Source: CAIMZW01 sp037133095
Lineage (GTDB): Bacteria > Actinomycetota > Actinomycetes > Nanopelagicales > Nanopelagicaceae
Length of the DNA: 64,000 bases
Reading direction: 5' to 3'
Assembly (NCBI GenBank): GCA_037133095.1
Contig: JBAXOT010000002.1
Coordinates: 1 to 64,000, forward strand
Below, in pieces: positions 8,061 through 16,781 of the stretch (its first letter is position 1; every line of letters starts with the position of its first letter). Both the position numbers and the translations under genes were made by a program. The notes beneath the pieces were generated by a model, which saw nothing but the letters and a program-made list of their open reading frames with translations, searched no databases and was not told the origin of the DNA.

Positions 8061-9150
8061 AATCCCAGTCATATTCGATGCAAAGACCTTCGCCCTTAGG
8101 TGCCATGACGAATCCATCTTCAATATTGAGTTTGGTGGTAGTACCGAACTCGAAATCATCGAAGGGGAAAAGGGTTTCAAAGAATTCGCAATTGACCATC
8201 GCCAACGATGGATGGATTTGAATTTGTTCCATAGCGTGATAAATGGTGGTGTGGAGTTCGCATTGCACGCCGAAAGCCTCGGCCACGTGGGCGGTCTTCA
8301 TGACGGCGGTAATGCCACCACGCCAAGAAACGTCGGTACGCACGATATCTGCGAGATCTTCCTTGATGTAATGAGCAGTGGAATAGTGGGCACCAGCAAC
8401 AACTTCGGTGCCACAGATAGGGATATCCAACTTCTCGCGTAGTTTGCGAAGTCCGTTAAAGTTAACATCCAACAATGGCTCTTCAAGCCAACGATAATTT
8501 AATTTCTCGAGCTCTCGGCCAGCCTTTAGCGCTTGTTCGTAGGTGTAACTGATGACTGGATCGGCCATCAAAGTGAAGTCATCGCCGACCGCAGCTCGAA
8601 CTTCTCGATAGCAGGCAATATCTAACTCAAGAATTCCTGGGGGATGAAGTTTGTAGCCTTTATATCCTTTGGCTTTAACGGCTAGCGCCTGAGCAACGTA
8701 TTCCTCCGGGCCTGGCAAGAACATTGAACTTACATAGAGTGGAACTTTTTCCCGCGATGCGCCTAGTAATCGATAGACCGGCTGGTGTGCCATCTTTCCG
8801 ACGATGTCCCAGCAGGCATTATCGAATGGGGCGTAAGAGTAAATAGGTACGTGATTCCACCTGCGATCAAAGAGTTCAAACTCCTTCATATTCTTGGCAC
8901 CGTCATGCGCTGATCGACCTATGAAGAATGGTTTGACCTGGGACATCGTTGCAGCAGCAGCCTTGGCGTCTAAGGCACCAAAGCCGAACGATGTCCCGGT
9001 CACTCCATCGGTAGTCGTAATAGTGATAACCGTGAAATCAGGGCGAGAACCCCCCGGTAACTGCACCGCAGAAACAGCATCGAGATTATTTAATTCATCT
9101 CCGCCTCTGCAGGCCCTGATTTCAATACTTGCGATTTGGCTATCAGACAT
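8029..9150 (-). CDS. enolase-superfamily sugar-acid dehydratase (mandelate racemase group, K-x-H type)
   Basis: A 373-residue member of the mandelate racemase/muconate-lactonizing enzyme family. It has an N-terminal capping domain (1-125) and then a barrel. The second barrel strand carries YKLHPP (Lys about 167, His about 169), where many relatives have K-x-K. Metal ligands are on LMADP, WLEEP and CGTE, and a later His lies in CELHTT. The family abstracts the alpha proton of a hydroxy acid and usually dehydrates a sugar acid. The substrate is unknown. The start ATG follows AGAGGGAG. Its own operator lies at 9167-9182, so it is transcribed apart from the GntR operon upstream. Confidence 0.85.
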   Translation of the reverse strand: MSDSQIASIEIRACRGGDELNNLDAVSAVQLPGGSRPDFTVITITTTDGVTGTSFGFGALDAKAAAATMSQVKPFFIGRSAHDGAKNMKEFELFDRRWNHVPIYSYAPFDNACWDIVGKMAHQPVYRLLGASREKVPLYVSSMFLPGPEEYVAQALAVKAKGYKGYKLHPPGILELDIACYREVRAAVGDDFTLMADPVISYTYEQALKAGRELEKLNYRWLEEPLLDVNFNGLRKLREKLDIPICGTEVVAGAHYSTAHYIKEDLADIVRTDVSWRGGITAVMKTAHVAEAFGVQCELHTTIYHAMEQIQIHPSLAMVNCEFFETLFPFDDFEFGTTTKLNIEDGFVMAPKGEGLCIEYDWDFIDAHTVQIL

Positions 9151-9166
9151 TATCGGCTCCCTCTAA

Positions 9167-9182
9167 AAATCCTATAGGATTA
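9167..9182. promoter_or_regulatory. predicted GntR operator 2 (best palindrome)
   Basis: AAATCCTATAGGATTA holds the perfect 14-base palindrome AATCCTATAGGATT (9168-9181). It sits upstream of the dehydratase gene at 8029-9150, in the short gap after the GntR gene itself. The position over the likely -10 region suggests repression by steric block. Confidence 0.68.
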
Positions 9183-9231
9183 GAGCATACCCAAAAAGGG
9201 TGGCGAAATGTCAAATGCGAAGAAAGTTTTT

Positions 9232-10026
9232 TTACAGTTCGTTAATTGCTTCAGCAGCTGGAGAGAATCGCTTTAGCGAAGATTCGATGTGATCGTGCAT
9301 TGCTTGGCGGGCGATTTTTTGCTCGCCCCCAATAATTGATTTTGCAATTTCATTGTGTTGTTTTATTGCCAATTGACCCGAGCCAGATTGGTAGTACTGC
9401 TCGAAGAGTTCCTGAACAAACTGAGGCCGATCGTTAGCCTCGATAAGATTCTTTTGATTGGCAACGAAGAGTCGGAAGAGGTGCAGGTGGCAGTGAGTCC
9501 GCTCGAATGCTTGGGCAAGGGAGGCATTTCCGGAAAGTTGGGTGATTAAGGTGTGAAAGCGCGCATCATGTTCAGTCAGCGCCTCGATTTTGCTGGTGGA
9601 ATCAAACTTCAACGCCTCTTTAGCAATTTGCATCTCAGCCCTAATCGCAGCTTTGCCTTCCGCATCAATATTTTTTGCTGCTTGCTCGGCGGCCCAAGGT
9701 TCGATCAGAAGTCGAAATCGGAAGAGGTCGTCGAACTCTTTAACCGTGAGCAAATTTGTAGCTGAATAACCTTTGAGTGGTTCCTTAGCGATCAGGCCGT
9801 CAGATTCCAATCGAGCCAGCGCCTCTCGAATCGGAGTCTGCGAGACTCCCAGACGGAGGGAGAGCGCATCAATATTTACCCGCTGTCCTGGTGCAATTTC
9901 ATGAGAGAAGACCATTGCCTTGACCATCTCATACGTTTCGTCCGAGAGCACAGAACGGCGTGGACCGGGTTTCAAGGCTTGCGCGAGTGCTCTATTCAAT
10001 GGACCTGCTCCAATTGGCTCGGTCAC
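9232..10026 (-). CDS. GntR-family regulator with FCD ligand domain
   Basis: A 264-residue transcription factor. Residues about 20-95 form the winged helix (VSQTPIREALARLESDGLI is the recognition helix pattern) and residues about 100-250 the all-helical FCD domain with Asp/His metal-ligand positions (for example EHDARFH and MHDHIE). FCD regulators of this FadR-like group often answer to sugar acids such as gluconate, galactonate or fuconate. The start is GTG, 23 bases after the SDR stop, and it is the last gene of a four-gene minus-strand operon with two dehydratases and an SDR. It is the only regulator visible in the catabolic region, and the palindromes at 4964, 9167, 13371 and 29831 are its likely sites. 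Confidence 0.88.
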   Translation of the reverse strand: MTEPIGAGPLNRALAQALKPGPRRSVLSDETYEMVKAMVFSHEIAPGQRVNIDALSLRLGVSQTPIREALARLESDGLIAKEPLKGYSATNLLTVKEFDDLFRFRLLIEPWAAEQAAKNIDAEGKAAIRAEMQIAKEALKFDSTSKIEALTEHDARFHTLITQLSGNASLAQAFERTHCHLHLFRLFVANQKNLIEANDRPQFVQELFEQYYQSGSGQLAIKQHNEIAKSIIGGEQKIARQAMHDHIESSLKRFSPAAEAINEL

Positions 10027-10049
10027 TAAACATCATCGTTATAGCGCTT

Positions 10050-10799
10050 CTACTTGGGCAATCTTAGTCCATGCATTCCACCATCAACGGCTAACACGGT
10101 GCCTGTTGTGGAGGCTTGATATGGACTGGCGAGATAAAGAATCGCTCGTGCTACTTCCGGAGCCGAGACTAAACGACCAAGGGGTTGGCGCGCCTCGAGG
10201 GCAGCTCGTTCTGCGCCGGGATCCTCGGCCAGCGAGAGTAGTCGCTCCACCCATGGAGTATCTGCAGTTCCAGGGTTGACGCAATTAACGCGGATCTTTT
10301 CATTGACTAAATCCGCAGCCATTGCGCGCGTCAGAGACATCACGGCGCCTTTACTGGCGCTGTAGACGGCCCGTTTAGGCAGTCCGGCAGTTGCGGCGAT
10401 AGAGCAGGTGTTTACGATGGCAGCAGCAACCGATGCTCGCAAGAGTGGGAGAGCGGCCGTGGTGACTCGACCAATTCCTGCCACGTTGATGTTCATCACT
10501 CGGAACCATTCATCGTCGGTTGCGTCCGCGACAGTTCCAACGGCACCAATGCCAGCGTTGTTGGCCAAGATATCTATAACTGAAGTCTCGGCAACGATCT
10601 TTTTGAAAGCGGCCTGGACGCTGGCCGTGTCACCGACATCGCATTCGATCCAGGTGGCGACTGCAGCCATCTCTCCCGCTTGAATGTCGAGGCCATATAC
10701 CTTCGCACCAGCCGCGTGCAGCGCTTTACTGACAGCCAATCCGATGCCCGAACCTGCGCCAGTAACCACTGCGGTAAGCCCAGTGAATTCAGTATTCAT
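10050..10799 (-). CDS. SDR, probable 2-keto-3-deoxy-L-fuconate dehydrogenase
   Basis: A 249-residue SDR with TGAGSGIG, NNAG, a catalytic Ser in NTCS and YSASK. The segment VNCVNPGTADTPWVERL and the later RQPLGRL match the form seen in 2-keto-3-deoxy-L-fuconate dehydrogenases of the diketo-acid L-fucose pathway, which oxidise C4 of 2-keto-3-deoxy-L-fuconate with NAD+. The ATG directly abuts the TAA of the upstream L-fuconate dehydratase gene (TAAATG), so translation is coupled and the substrate of one enzyme is the product of the other. A general sugar-acid dehydrogenase remains possible. Confidence 0.82.
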   Translation of the reverse strand: MNTEFTGLTAVVTGAGSGIGLAVSKALHAAGAKVYGLDIQAGEMAAVATWIECDVGDTASVQAAFKKIVAETSVIDILANNAGIGAVGTVADATDDEWFRVMNINVAGIGRVTTAALPLLRASVAAAIVNTCSIAATAGLPKRAVYSASKGAVMSLTRAMAADLVNEKIRVNCVNPGTADTPWVERLLSLAEDPGAERAALEARQPLGRLVSAPEVARAILYLASPYQASTTGTVLAVDGGMHGLRLPK

Positions 10800-12119
10800 T
10801 TATGCCACTCCACTCTCTTGTCGCGCATTGATCCAATATTGACCTTGTGGAAATAGGTACCGATCAATACTGGAGTCCAACATTTGTGCACCCGATCCAG
10901 GTAACTGGGGAGCGCGATAGTGCCCGTTCTGAATATTTGTTGGCTCGATGAAATGTTCGTGCAGGTGATCGACGTATTCAACGACTCGGCGTTCGTGATG
11001 ACCTGAGACGGCTATGGCATCGAACATTGCAATATGTTGGACCATTTCGCACAAGCCGATACCGCCGGCATGGGGACAAACTGGAATGTCATATTTAGCA
11101 GCCAGCAAAACGTTCGCGATATTTTCATTTACTCCAGCCACGCGAGTGGCATCTATCTGCATAATAGATAAGCCTTGTAACTGTAAAAGTTGTTTAAACA
11201 TGATGCGATTTGCGCCATGCTCTCCCGTTGCGATGGGAGTTGGTGAAACAGCTTTGGCAATCGTGGCATGTCCGACTACGTCATCCGGATGAGTGGGTTC
11301 CTCTACCCACGTGAGGTTGAATTCCCGCAATTGACTTATCCAATCAATAGCCTGATCGACATCCCACACCTGGTTTGCATCAATGGCTATGGGAAAGTCG
11401 GGCCCTACAAGTTCGCGCACCTTTCGAAGTCGACGACGATCGTCTTCAATGGATTTCCCGCACTTGTATTTCACCAACTTGAATCCAGATGCAAGAGCTT
11501 CACCGGTCAAACGCAACATTTTTTCGTCGTCATAGCCCAACCACCCGGGGGTAGTCGTATAAGCAGGTAGACCTGATTTCACTAACTTCTCTTGGTTCGC
11601 TGCGCGAAACGGCAGTCCTTTGTTGAGAATTCGCAACGCCTCAGACGGTGTGAGAGCGTCGGTGATATATCGAAAATCAACGGCTGCGACCAACTCTTCG
11701 GGTGACATGGTGGCAAGAAGTTGCCACAAAGGAAGGTTTCTTTCCTTGGCAAAAAGATCCCACAGCGCATTAAGAACTGCGCCTGCTGCCATATGGAATA
11801 CACCTTTATCGGTACCCAGCCAGCGAAGTTGACTATCTGAAGAAAGTTTTCGAGCAATGGAGCCAATGTTGCGAAAAGCCTCGTTGGTATCCAAGCCAGC
11901 GATAGATTCCATCAATATCTCTATCGCCTTAACCTGGACATCATTTCCGCGTCCGATAGTGAAAACCAAAGAGTCGCCGGTCAGCTTGGGGTCATCTGTG
12001 ATGATGCGTAAATATGCGGCCGAATAATCAGGGTCGGCATTCATCGCATCCGAACCATCCAACATTGTGGAGGTCGGAAAGCGAACATCCATCGCCTGGA
12101 GATCGGTTATTTTGGTCAT
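10800..12119 (-). CDS. L-fuconate dehydratase
   Basis: A 439-residue enolase-superfamily enzyme, the normal length for L-fuconate dehydratase (Xanthomonas FucD, human ENOSF1). Diagnostic features are the early segment FPTSTMLDGSDAMNADPDYS, GWLGYDDEK, the K-x-K pair KYK at about residues 217/219, metal ligands on IDANQ, WVEEP and TGEH, and the catalytic His in CPHAGG at about residue 350. The enzyme dehydrates L-fuconate to 2-keto-3-deoxy-L-fuconate in the cytoplasm. It lies second in the operon, with the stop-start junction TAAATG on both sides. Confidence 0.93.
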   Translation of the reverse strand: MTKITDLQAMDVRFPTSTMLDGSDAMNADPDYSAAYLRIITDDPKLTGDSLVFTIGRGNDVQVKAIEILMESIAGLDTNEAFRNIGSIARKLSSDSQLRWLGTDKGVFHMAAGAVLNALWDLFAKERNLPLWQLLATMSPEELVAAVDFRYITDALTPSEALRILNKGLPFRAANQEKLVKSGLPAYTTTPGWLGYDDEKMLRLTGEALASGFKLVKYKCGKSIEDDRRRLRKVRELVGPDFPIAIDANQVWDVDQAIDWISQLREFNLTWVEEPTHPDDVVGHATIAKAVSPTPIATGEHGANRIMFKQLLQLQGLSIMQIDATRVAGVNENIANVLLAAKYDIPVCPHAGGIGLCEMVQHIAMFDAIAVSGHHERRVVEYVDHLHEHFIEPTNIQNGHYRAPQLPGSGAQMLDSSIDRYLFPQGQYWINARQESGVA

Positions 12120-13205
12120 TTAGGCAATAAACCTTTCTAAGCCTGCTGGGACGCCGTTCATAGCCCATTGGCCTTCATACCCGACACCGGGATCGGTGGG
12201 AGCATGCACGAGACCATTTTCATCGACAAACCACTCACGGCTCGTTGGATTTCCCCACACCAGTGATTCGTAATAGGTGTTGTTCTTAATAGCCATACAC
12301 AGGTGGGCGCTTTCAATACCCATGCCATGAACTTCGGCGCGAAGATGATAAGCGTCAGCCAAGTGAGCGATGCGCATTGCGCCAGTGAAACCTCCGCGAA
12401 GGAACGTACTGGTTCGAAGACCGGTCGCAACTCCTGTTGCGGCAAAATCTCCAGCACTCATATGTGCGCCATCGGTGACTTCCCCTAGGAGAAGGGGAAC
12501 TCGAACTCGTTCGCCCAGCCATTTGTATGCGGTGATGCTGAACTCTCGCATGGGTTCTTCGTACCAGAGATAGCCAGCGGCATCGAGAGCATGACCCAAG
12601 TAGACCGCATCAAGTAAATCAAAACCGGCAGATCCGTCGTACATCAAAGGAATGTCATCACCAACATGTTCGCGGAGTTTGGTGCAAAGGATTGCATCCT
12701 TTTTTGCATCACCAAATGCATGCAACTTGATTGCTGGATATCCAAGTTCTAAACATTGGTCGGCAATATCAAGAAATTCTTCAATGGAGGAATAGGTAAC
12801 AGTGGATGCATAAGCTTGAATCGATTCGCGGTAACCGCCCAAGAGCTTATAAACCGGCAACTTCGCCGCTTTGCCTGCAATATCCCAGAGGGCCACATCA
12901 ACAACGTGAGCCATGTTTGGTGCAAATCTTTCAATGCGATCTAATTCCCATGCGCGCTCCCATAAATATTCGCGCTGCAATGGATCCTGCCCGATTAATT
13001 CGGTGCGAAACCTTCGGTCTACATAGTCTTTAAGAATCACACCACGAGTAGCAGATGCAAAACCCGTAATCCCGACATCCGTTTCAATCACTAACCAACC
13101 AACCGTTATTGCTGGGTCCGAGCCGGGCAATCCTTGGCGCCAAACAAAGGCGGGAGAGTGGGCAGGGCGATCTACTAAGACAACCTGCACGTTAGTGATC
13201 TTCAC
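12120..13205 (-). CDS. enolase-superfamily sugar-acid dehydratase (second K-x-H type)
   Basis: A 361-residue member of the mandelate racemase group. The capping domain is followed by a barrel with AIKLHAF (Lys about 160, His about 162), MYDGSAG, WYEEP and LLGE as metal-site strands and RAEVHGMG near the end. It resembles the protein at 8029-9150 in its K-L-H motif, so the two are probably related enzymes for related acids. The substrate is unknown. The start is GTG with AGAGGT upstream. It is the first gene of the operon that continues to L-fuconate dehydratase, the SDR and the regulator. Confidence 0.84.
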   Translation of the reverse strand: MKITNVQVVLVDRPAHSPAFVWRQGLPGSDPAITVGWLVIETDVGITGFASATRGVILKDYVDRRFRTELIGQDPLQREYLWERAWELDRIERFAPNMAHVVDVALWDIAGKAAKLPVYKLLGGYRESIQAYASTVTYSSIEEFLDIADQCLELGYPAIKLHAFGDAKKDAILCTKLREHVGDDIPLMYDGSAGFDLLDAVYLGHALDAAGYLWYEEPMREFSITAYKWLGERVRVPLLLGEVTDGAHMSAGDFAATGVATGLRTSTFLRGGFTGAMRIAHLADAYHLRAEVHGMGIESAHLCMAIKNNTYYESLVWGNPTSREWFVDENGLVHAPTDPGVGYEGQWAMNGVPAGLERFIA

Positions 13206-13370
13206 TTCGACTACCTCTTTCTTAACTACTCAAATGGGGCATTTCCTATATTTTCGCCTAATCCTTTTATAACTTCTTGATAACAACTTCCCGACTGTCT
13301 TACCTTCCTGCCTAAATTGCGCTCAGATTGCCCTGTGCGACACGAATGAAGAGTAGAGAAGATTTCGTGA

Positions 13371-13387
13371 AAATACTATACGAAATA
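13371..13387. promoter_or_regulatory. weak predicted GntR operator 3 and promoter region of the ABC-transporter operon
   Basis: AAATACTATACGAAATA keeps the TATA centre and part of the arms of the operator consensus (about 11 of 14 fixed positions). It is also flanked by TTCGT ... ACGAA. It lies about 70 bases before the start of the solute-binding-protein gene. The 252-base gap 13206-13457 separates the two divergent operons and is the obvious control point; a second TATA-like half-site is near 13247. Confidence 0.4.
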
Positions 13388-13457
13388 CGATTTACCTACT
13401 AATGTTCAGCGCACTCAGGTCATCAAGTATTAATTGCTGACCCCAGTCGAGAGAGAA

Positions 13458-14783
13458 ATGAGGCAACACTTGAAACGCAAGTATTCGCTTATCGCGGCTG
13501 CTGCAGCGCTGGTAATTGGTGGAACTATGGTTGCTCCAATTGCAGCACAAGCAGCTAAGCCATCGATTCTGATCTGGGTTGACGCCCCTCGTCTTCCTGG
13601 CGCACAGCTTTATGCGAAGATCATGGCGCCAACTGTCAACGTTAAAGTTGAGTTGCACGCGCAAGGTGATCTTTTAGCCAAGGTGCAGTTGTTTAACCGC
13701 ATTAAAAAGGGTTGGCCAGATGTTGTCTTCGGTCCACCAAATGACGTCGCAGTATTGAACAACCCACTCATCAATGACGCTATGGCACTGGATAGCTTGC
13801 TACCAGCTGCAACATGGAAGGCTTTCGGAAACGGAAACAATTGGTGTAAGGGCGCTGACGGAAAGACCTATTGCATTAAGAATGACTTGGCCCAGACAGT
13901 TCTTTGGTACAACACGGCACTCTTCAAGCAATTCGGTTACACCGTTCCTACCAAGATGAGCGAGCTCTTCGCAATTGGTGCTGACTTGGCAAAGAATCAC
14001 CCAGGATATTCCCTTGGTGCTCTAGGCGATCAAGCTGCCAACTCTTCCTACTTCTGGCCATCACAATGCCCATTGAATGCAGCGAAGTCATCAACTCGTG
14101 TTGTCATCAACAGCAAAGATCCACATTGCACCCGTGTCACCAAGGCGTTGCAACCATTGATCGATGCCAAGGTCTATGACCCACGCTCACCATTTGATGC
14201 TGGATTTATCAAGGATGTCGGCCAAGCCGGCAAGCTTGTCGCCAACATCGGACCATCATGGTACGGAGACTTCGTTCTTCGTCCTGCCTCTTCATACGCA
14301 GTTAAGGCTGGCGAGTGGACTGCCGCTCCAATGCCTATCTGGGATGGCGAGAAGGTCAACTACTCTGGTGAATATGGTGGCGGTATCTATACCGTTTCAC
14401 CTCACTCCAAGTTCCCTAAGGAAGCTGTTGCATTCGCAATGTTCATGGTTGGCGACAAGCGAAATCTTGTCACTGTAACCAACCCAGACGGAAGCCATGG
14501 TGCTCCAACCTTCCCAGCATACGGACCAGGAAATGCTCTCTGGGCCGCTAAGGTCAACGCAGATACCTTCTGGGCCTCGAGCCCATACCCTGCAATGGCT
14601 GCACAAGCTAACAAGGTATTTTCCGGCGAGAAGCCAGTTCGCTATGACACCAATGGTGCATGGGGAGCAGCTTTCTCACCAGCCTTGGCCAAGGATGGAA
14701 ACATTCAAGGCGCGCTGGATGCCTATGCGACTTACATCAGCAACTTGGCTCAGCAATTGGGCTACGAAGTAAGTAAGTCCTAA
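13458..14783 (+). CDS. ABC sugar transporter, extracellular solute-binding protein
   Basis: A 441-residue exported protein of the maltose-binding-protein type. The signal peptide is clear (QHLKRKYSLIAAAAALVIGG, then a cleavage site near AQA-AK). There is no lipobox cysteine. The mature part has the SBP layout with a hinge, two likely disulfide pairs and conserved-looking WY and GPSWYGDF segments. A TTG start at 13434 is possible, but the ATG at 13458 follows GAGAGA and gives a normal signal peptide. Codon choice (many aag, ttc, atc, cca) is more uniform than in neighbouring genes, as expected for strong expression. It begins the 14-gene plus-strand run. The sugar is unknown; L-fucose or a fucose-containing glycan is favoured by context. 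Confidence 0.9.
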   Translation: MRQHLKRKYSLIAAAAALVIGGTMVAPIAAQAAKPSILIWVDAPRLPGAQLYAKIMAPTVNVKVELHAQGDLLAKVQLFNRIKKGWPDVVFGPPNDVAVLNNPLINDAMALDSLLPAATWKAFGNGNNWCKGADGKTYCIKNDLAQTVLWYNTALFKQFGYTVPTKMSELFAIGADLAKNHPGYSLGALGDQAANSSYFWPSQCPLNAAKSSTRVVINSKDPHCTRVTKALQPLIDAKVYDPRSPFDAGFIKDVGQAGKLVANIGPSWYGDFVLRPASSYAVKAGEWTAAPMPIWDGEKVNYSGEYGGGIYTVSPHSKFPKEAVAFAMFMVGDKRNLVTVTNPDGSHGAPTFPAYGPGNALWAAKVNADTFWASSPYPAMAAQANKVFSGEKPVRYDTNGAWGAAFSPALAKDGNIQGALDAYATYISNLAQQLGYEVSKS

Positions 14784-14813
14784 TAGTCGCTCGCTTAAAG
14801 TAGTAAAGAGGTT

Positions 14814-14841
14814 GCGGCGGGATGGGAGACCAACCCGCCGC
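14814..14841 (+). terminator. GC-rich stem-loop between the solute-binding protein and the permeases
   Basis: GCGGCGGG (14814-14821) pairs perfectly with CCCGCCGC (14834-14841) around a 12-base loop. It is not followed by a T-run, so it is more likely an RNA-stabilising or attenuating hairpin than a full terminator. Such elements commonly keep the binding-protein mRNA in excess over permease mRNA. Confidence 0.65.
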
Positions 14842-14865
14842 TTCTTCAAGTAAAGTCAATAAATT

Positions 14866-14880
14866 GCTTGCTTAGCAAGC
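14866..14880 (+). other. second stem-loop in the same gap
   Basis: GCTTGC-TTA-GCAAGC is a perfect 6-base stem with a 3-base loop, about 38 bases before the permease start. It may add to attenuation or act as a processing site. Confidence 0.45.
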
Positions 14881-14918
14881 GCGTGAAAATAGGAAAGTGA
14901 TCCAAGAGAGGTCCATTA

Positions 14919-15833
14919 ATGGCACGAGTTAAAAAGTACAAACAGCGCAAAACATTGATGATCGTGATGTTGTCGCCGTACTTATTATTGTTGTTCTTCC
15001 TTGGCATTGTGCCACTGATAATGGCTTTCTTTGAAATACCAGCAAAATCTCTCACCAACGCAAATGGTGGCTTCGACGCTTTTTGGATAGTTCTTCACGA
15101 TTTCCGTTTTGCCACCGCTGCAAAACATGTTGGTGGTTTTATGCTGATCTTCGTACCCTTGATGATTGTATTCGTCATAGGTATGGCTCTGATGCTCGAT
15201 GTAGACAATGCGAAATGGAAAAAGTACTTGCGCTTGGCCTACATCGTTCCTGCCTCCGTATCTGGCGCTGTTGCCGTTCTTATGTGGTACGTCATTCTTG
15301 AACCAACACTCAGCCCTTTCAAAATGGTGCTCCGATTCTTTGGTATCAAAGAGGCTACTCAAATCTGGCAGACTCAGAATTTGGTTTACATTTTGGCCAT
15401 CATGGCCTTTTTCGCAATGGCCGGCAACTGGATCTTGATTCAATACGGCTCACTGCAAAGTATTTCAACGGAGATCGTTGAGGCGGCTCGAGTAGATGGC
15501 TGCTCTGGCCTTCAGCTCGCGCTTCGGATCAAATTACCGTTGATTAAAAAATATGTAATTTATATGGGTGTTTTGGTTTTTGCAGGCGGACTTCAAATCT
15601 TCGTGGAACCCCAATTGTTGACTACTTCGGTTTATCAAGGAATCGCAAACGCTTGGTCTTTCGATCAGCTTAGTTACACGCTGGCATTTACCACTGGTGA
15701 CTTTGGCGGCGCCTCCGCTTTGTCCATCATGCTTTTGATTCCAAGCTTAATTGGTGCCCTGCTCGTTATTTTCAAGACTGATATGTTCGATGAAGCCAAG
15801 AAACCTGGCAAGAAATTAGAAGGAGAAGGTTAA
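14919..15833 (+). CDS. ABC sugar transporter, inner-membrane permease (MalF type)
   Basis: A 304-residue permease with six predicted membrane segments. The EAA-type cytoplasmic loop is present as EAARVDGCSGLQLALRIKLP around residues 188-207 and contacts the ATPase. AGAGAGG lies upstream of the ATG. The stop TAA runs directly into the ATG of the next gene. It forms the transport pore with the MalG-type partner. No ATP-binding subunit is encoded anywhere in the window. Confidence 0.92.
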   Translation: MARVKKYKQRKTLMIVMLSPYLLLLFFLGIVPLIMAFFEIPAKSLTNANGGFDAFWIVLHDFRFATAAKHVGGFMLIFVPLMIVFVIGMALMLDVDNAKWKKYLRLAYIVPASVSGAVAVLMWYVILEPTLSPFKMVLRFFGIKEATQIWQTQNLVYILAIMAFFAMAGNWILIQYGSLQSISTEIVEAARVDGCSGLQLALRIKLPLIKKYVIYMGVLVFAGGLQIFVEPQLLTTSVYQGIANAWSFDQLSYTLAFTTGDFGGASALSIMLLIPSLIGALLVIFKTDMFDEAKKPGKKLEGEG

Positions 15834-16757
15834 ATGGCACTTTTAGAAAAACCTGCTGCCAAGTCGGCCAAGAACCGCAAAATACATGCGCAGAGTCGTT
15901 GGGGTCTTGCGTTAGTTAACGGATGGCTAGTTTTCTTCGCCATCATCAGCGTTATACCGATGATTTGGTTAATTCTCGCGCCCTCTAAGACTGACCCTCA
16001 GGTGACACATCGAAATCCGCTCTCTTTCGGAAGTTTTCACGGGTATGTAAAAGCCTGGAAAAACCTGCAATTTTTCGATGGTGGTGTAATCGGTCAATGG
16101 GTCATTAACTCGGTGATGTATACGGCAGCGATTGTCATTATTGGCACGCTCACGGCTTCTCTGGCGGGCTTCGTCATCTCTGCTTCCAAAGTTCGATTCA
16201 AGCGAACTTTCTTGATTAGCACCTTGATCATGATGTTGGTGCCACCAGTGGCTCTTGTCATTCCGCTCTTTGTGGAGATGGACAAGGTGAATTTGATTGA
16301 CAATCCCTGGTCGGTAATTTTGATCTCTTCGCTTTACCCTTTTGGTGCTTTTCTTTCTTACATTTACTACACAACGACAATTCCTATCGAGCTCTACGAA
16401 TCAGCCAGACTTGATGGGTGCAACGACATTAAGTTGTACACCAGAATTGCCTTGCCGCTCTCGTGGCCACTTATTTCGTTGCTCGCCTTCTTCGCCTTTA
16501 TTGGTAACTGGGCGAACTACTTCATGCCCTACATCTTTTTGCCATCCAGCCAGAACTACACCTTGCCGCTTGGGCTCGGCTTTCTCTTTTACTCCACGCC
16601 TGCAATCAACCCTGGTGTAGGTGCAACCTCAGTTCCGATTCTCAAACCGGAGATTGCGTTGGCCGGCGTTTTGGTAGCCGTGCCGATCATGATTGTCTTT
16701 ATGGTGAGCCAGAAGCGGTTGGTTCGAGGAATGCTTGCAGGGTCCATTAAGTCTTAA
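15834..16757 (+). CDS. ABC sugar transporter, inner-membrane permease (MalG type)
   Basis: A 307-residue permease with six predicted membrane segments and the EAA loop ESARLDGCNDIKLYTRIALP around residues 186-205. It starts at the base after the previous stop. The C-terminus ends in RLVRGMLAGSIKS, the usual ending (RG-hydrophobic-GA/SIKG) of MalG-type sugar permeases. It partners the protein at 14919-15833. A shared, distantly encoded ATPase of the MsmX/MalK type is assumed. Confidence 0.92.
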   Translation: MALLEKPAAKSAKNRKIHAQSRWGLALVNGWLVFFAIISVIPMIWLILAPSKTDPQVTHRNPLSFGSFHGYVKAWKNLQFFDGGVIGQWVINSVMYTAAIVIIGTLTASLAGFVISASKVRFKRTFLISTLIMMLVPPVALVIPLFVEMDKVNLIDNPWSVILISSLYPFGAFLSYIYYTTTIPIELYESARLDGCNDIKLYTRIALPLSWPLISLLAFFAFIGNWANYFMPYIFLPSSQNYTLPLGLGFLFYSTPAINPGVGATSVPILKPEIALAGVLVAVPIMIVFMVSQKRLVRGMLAGSIKS

Positions 16758-16781
16758 GGCAGCGTTTTTAGAAAGGCTCTC

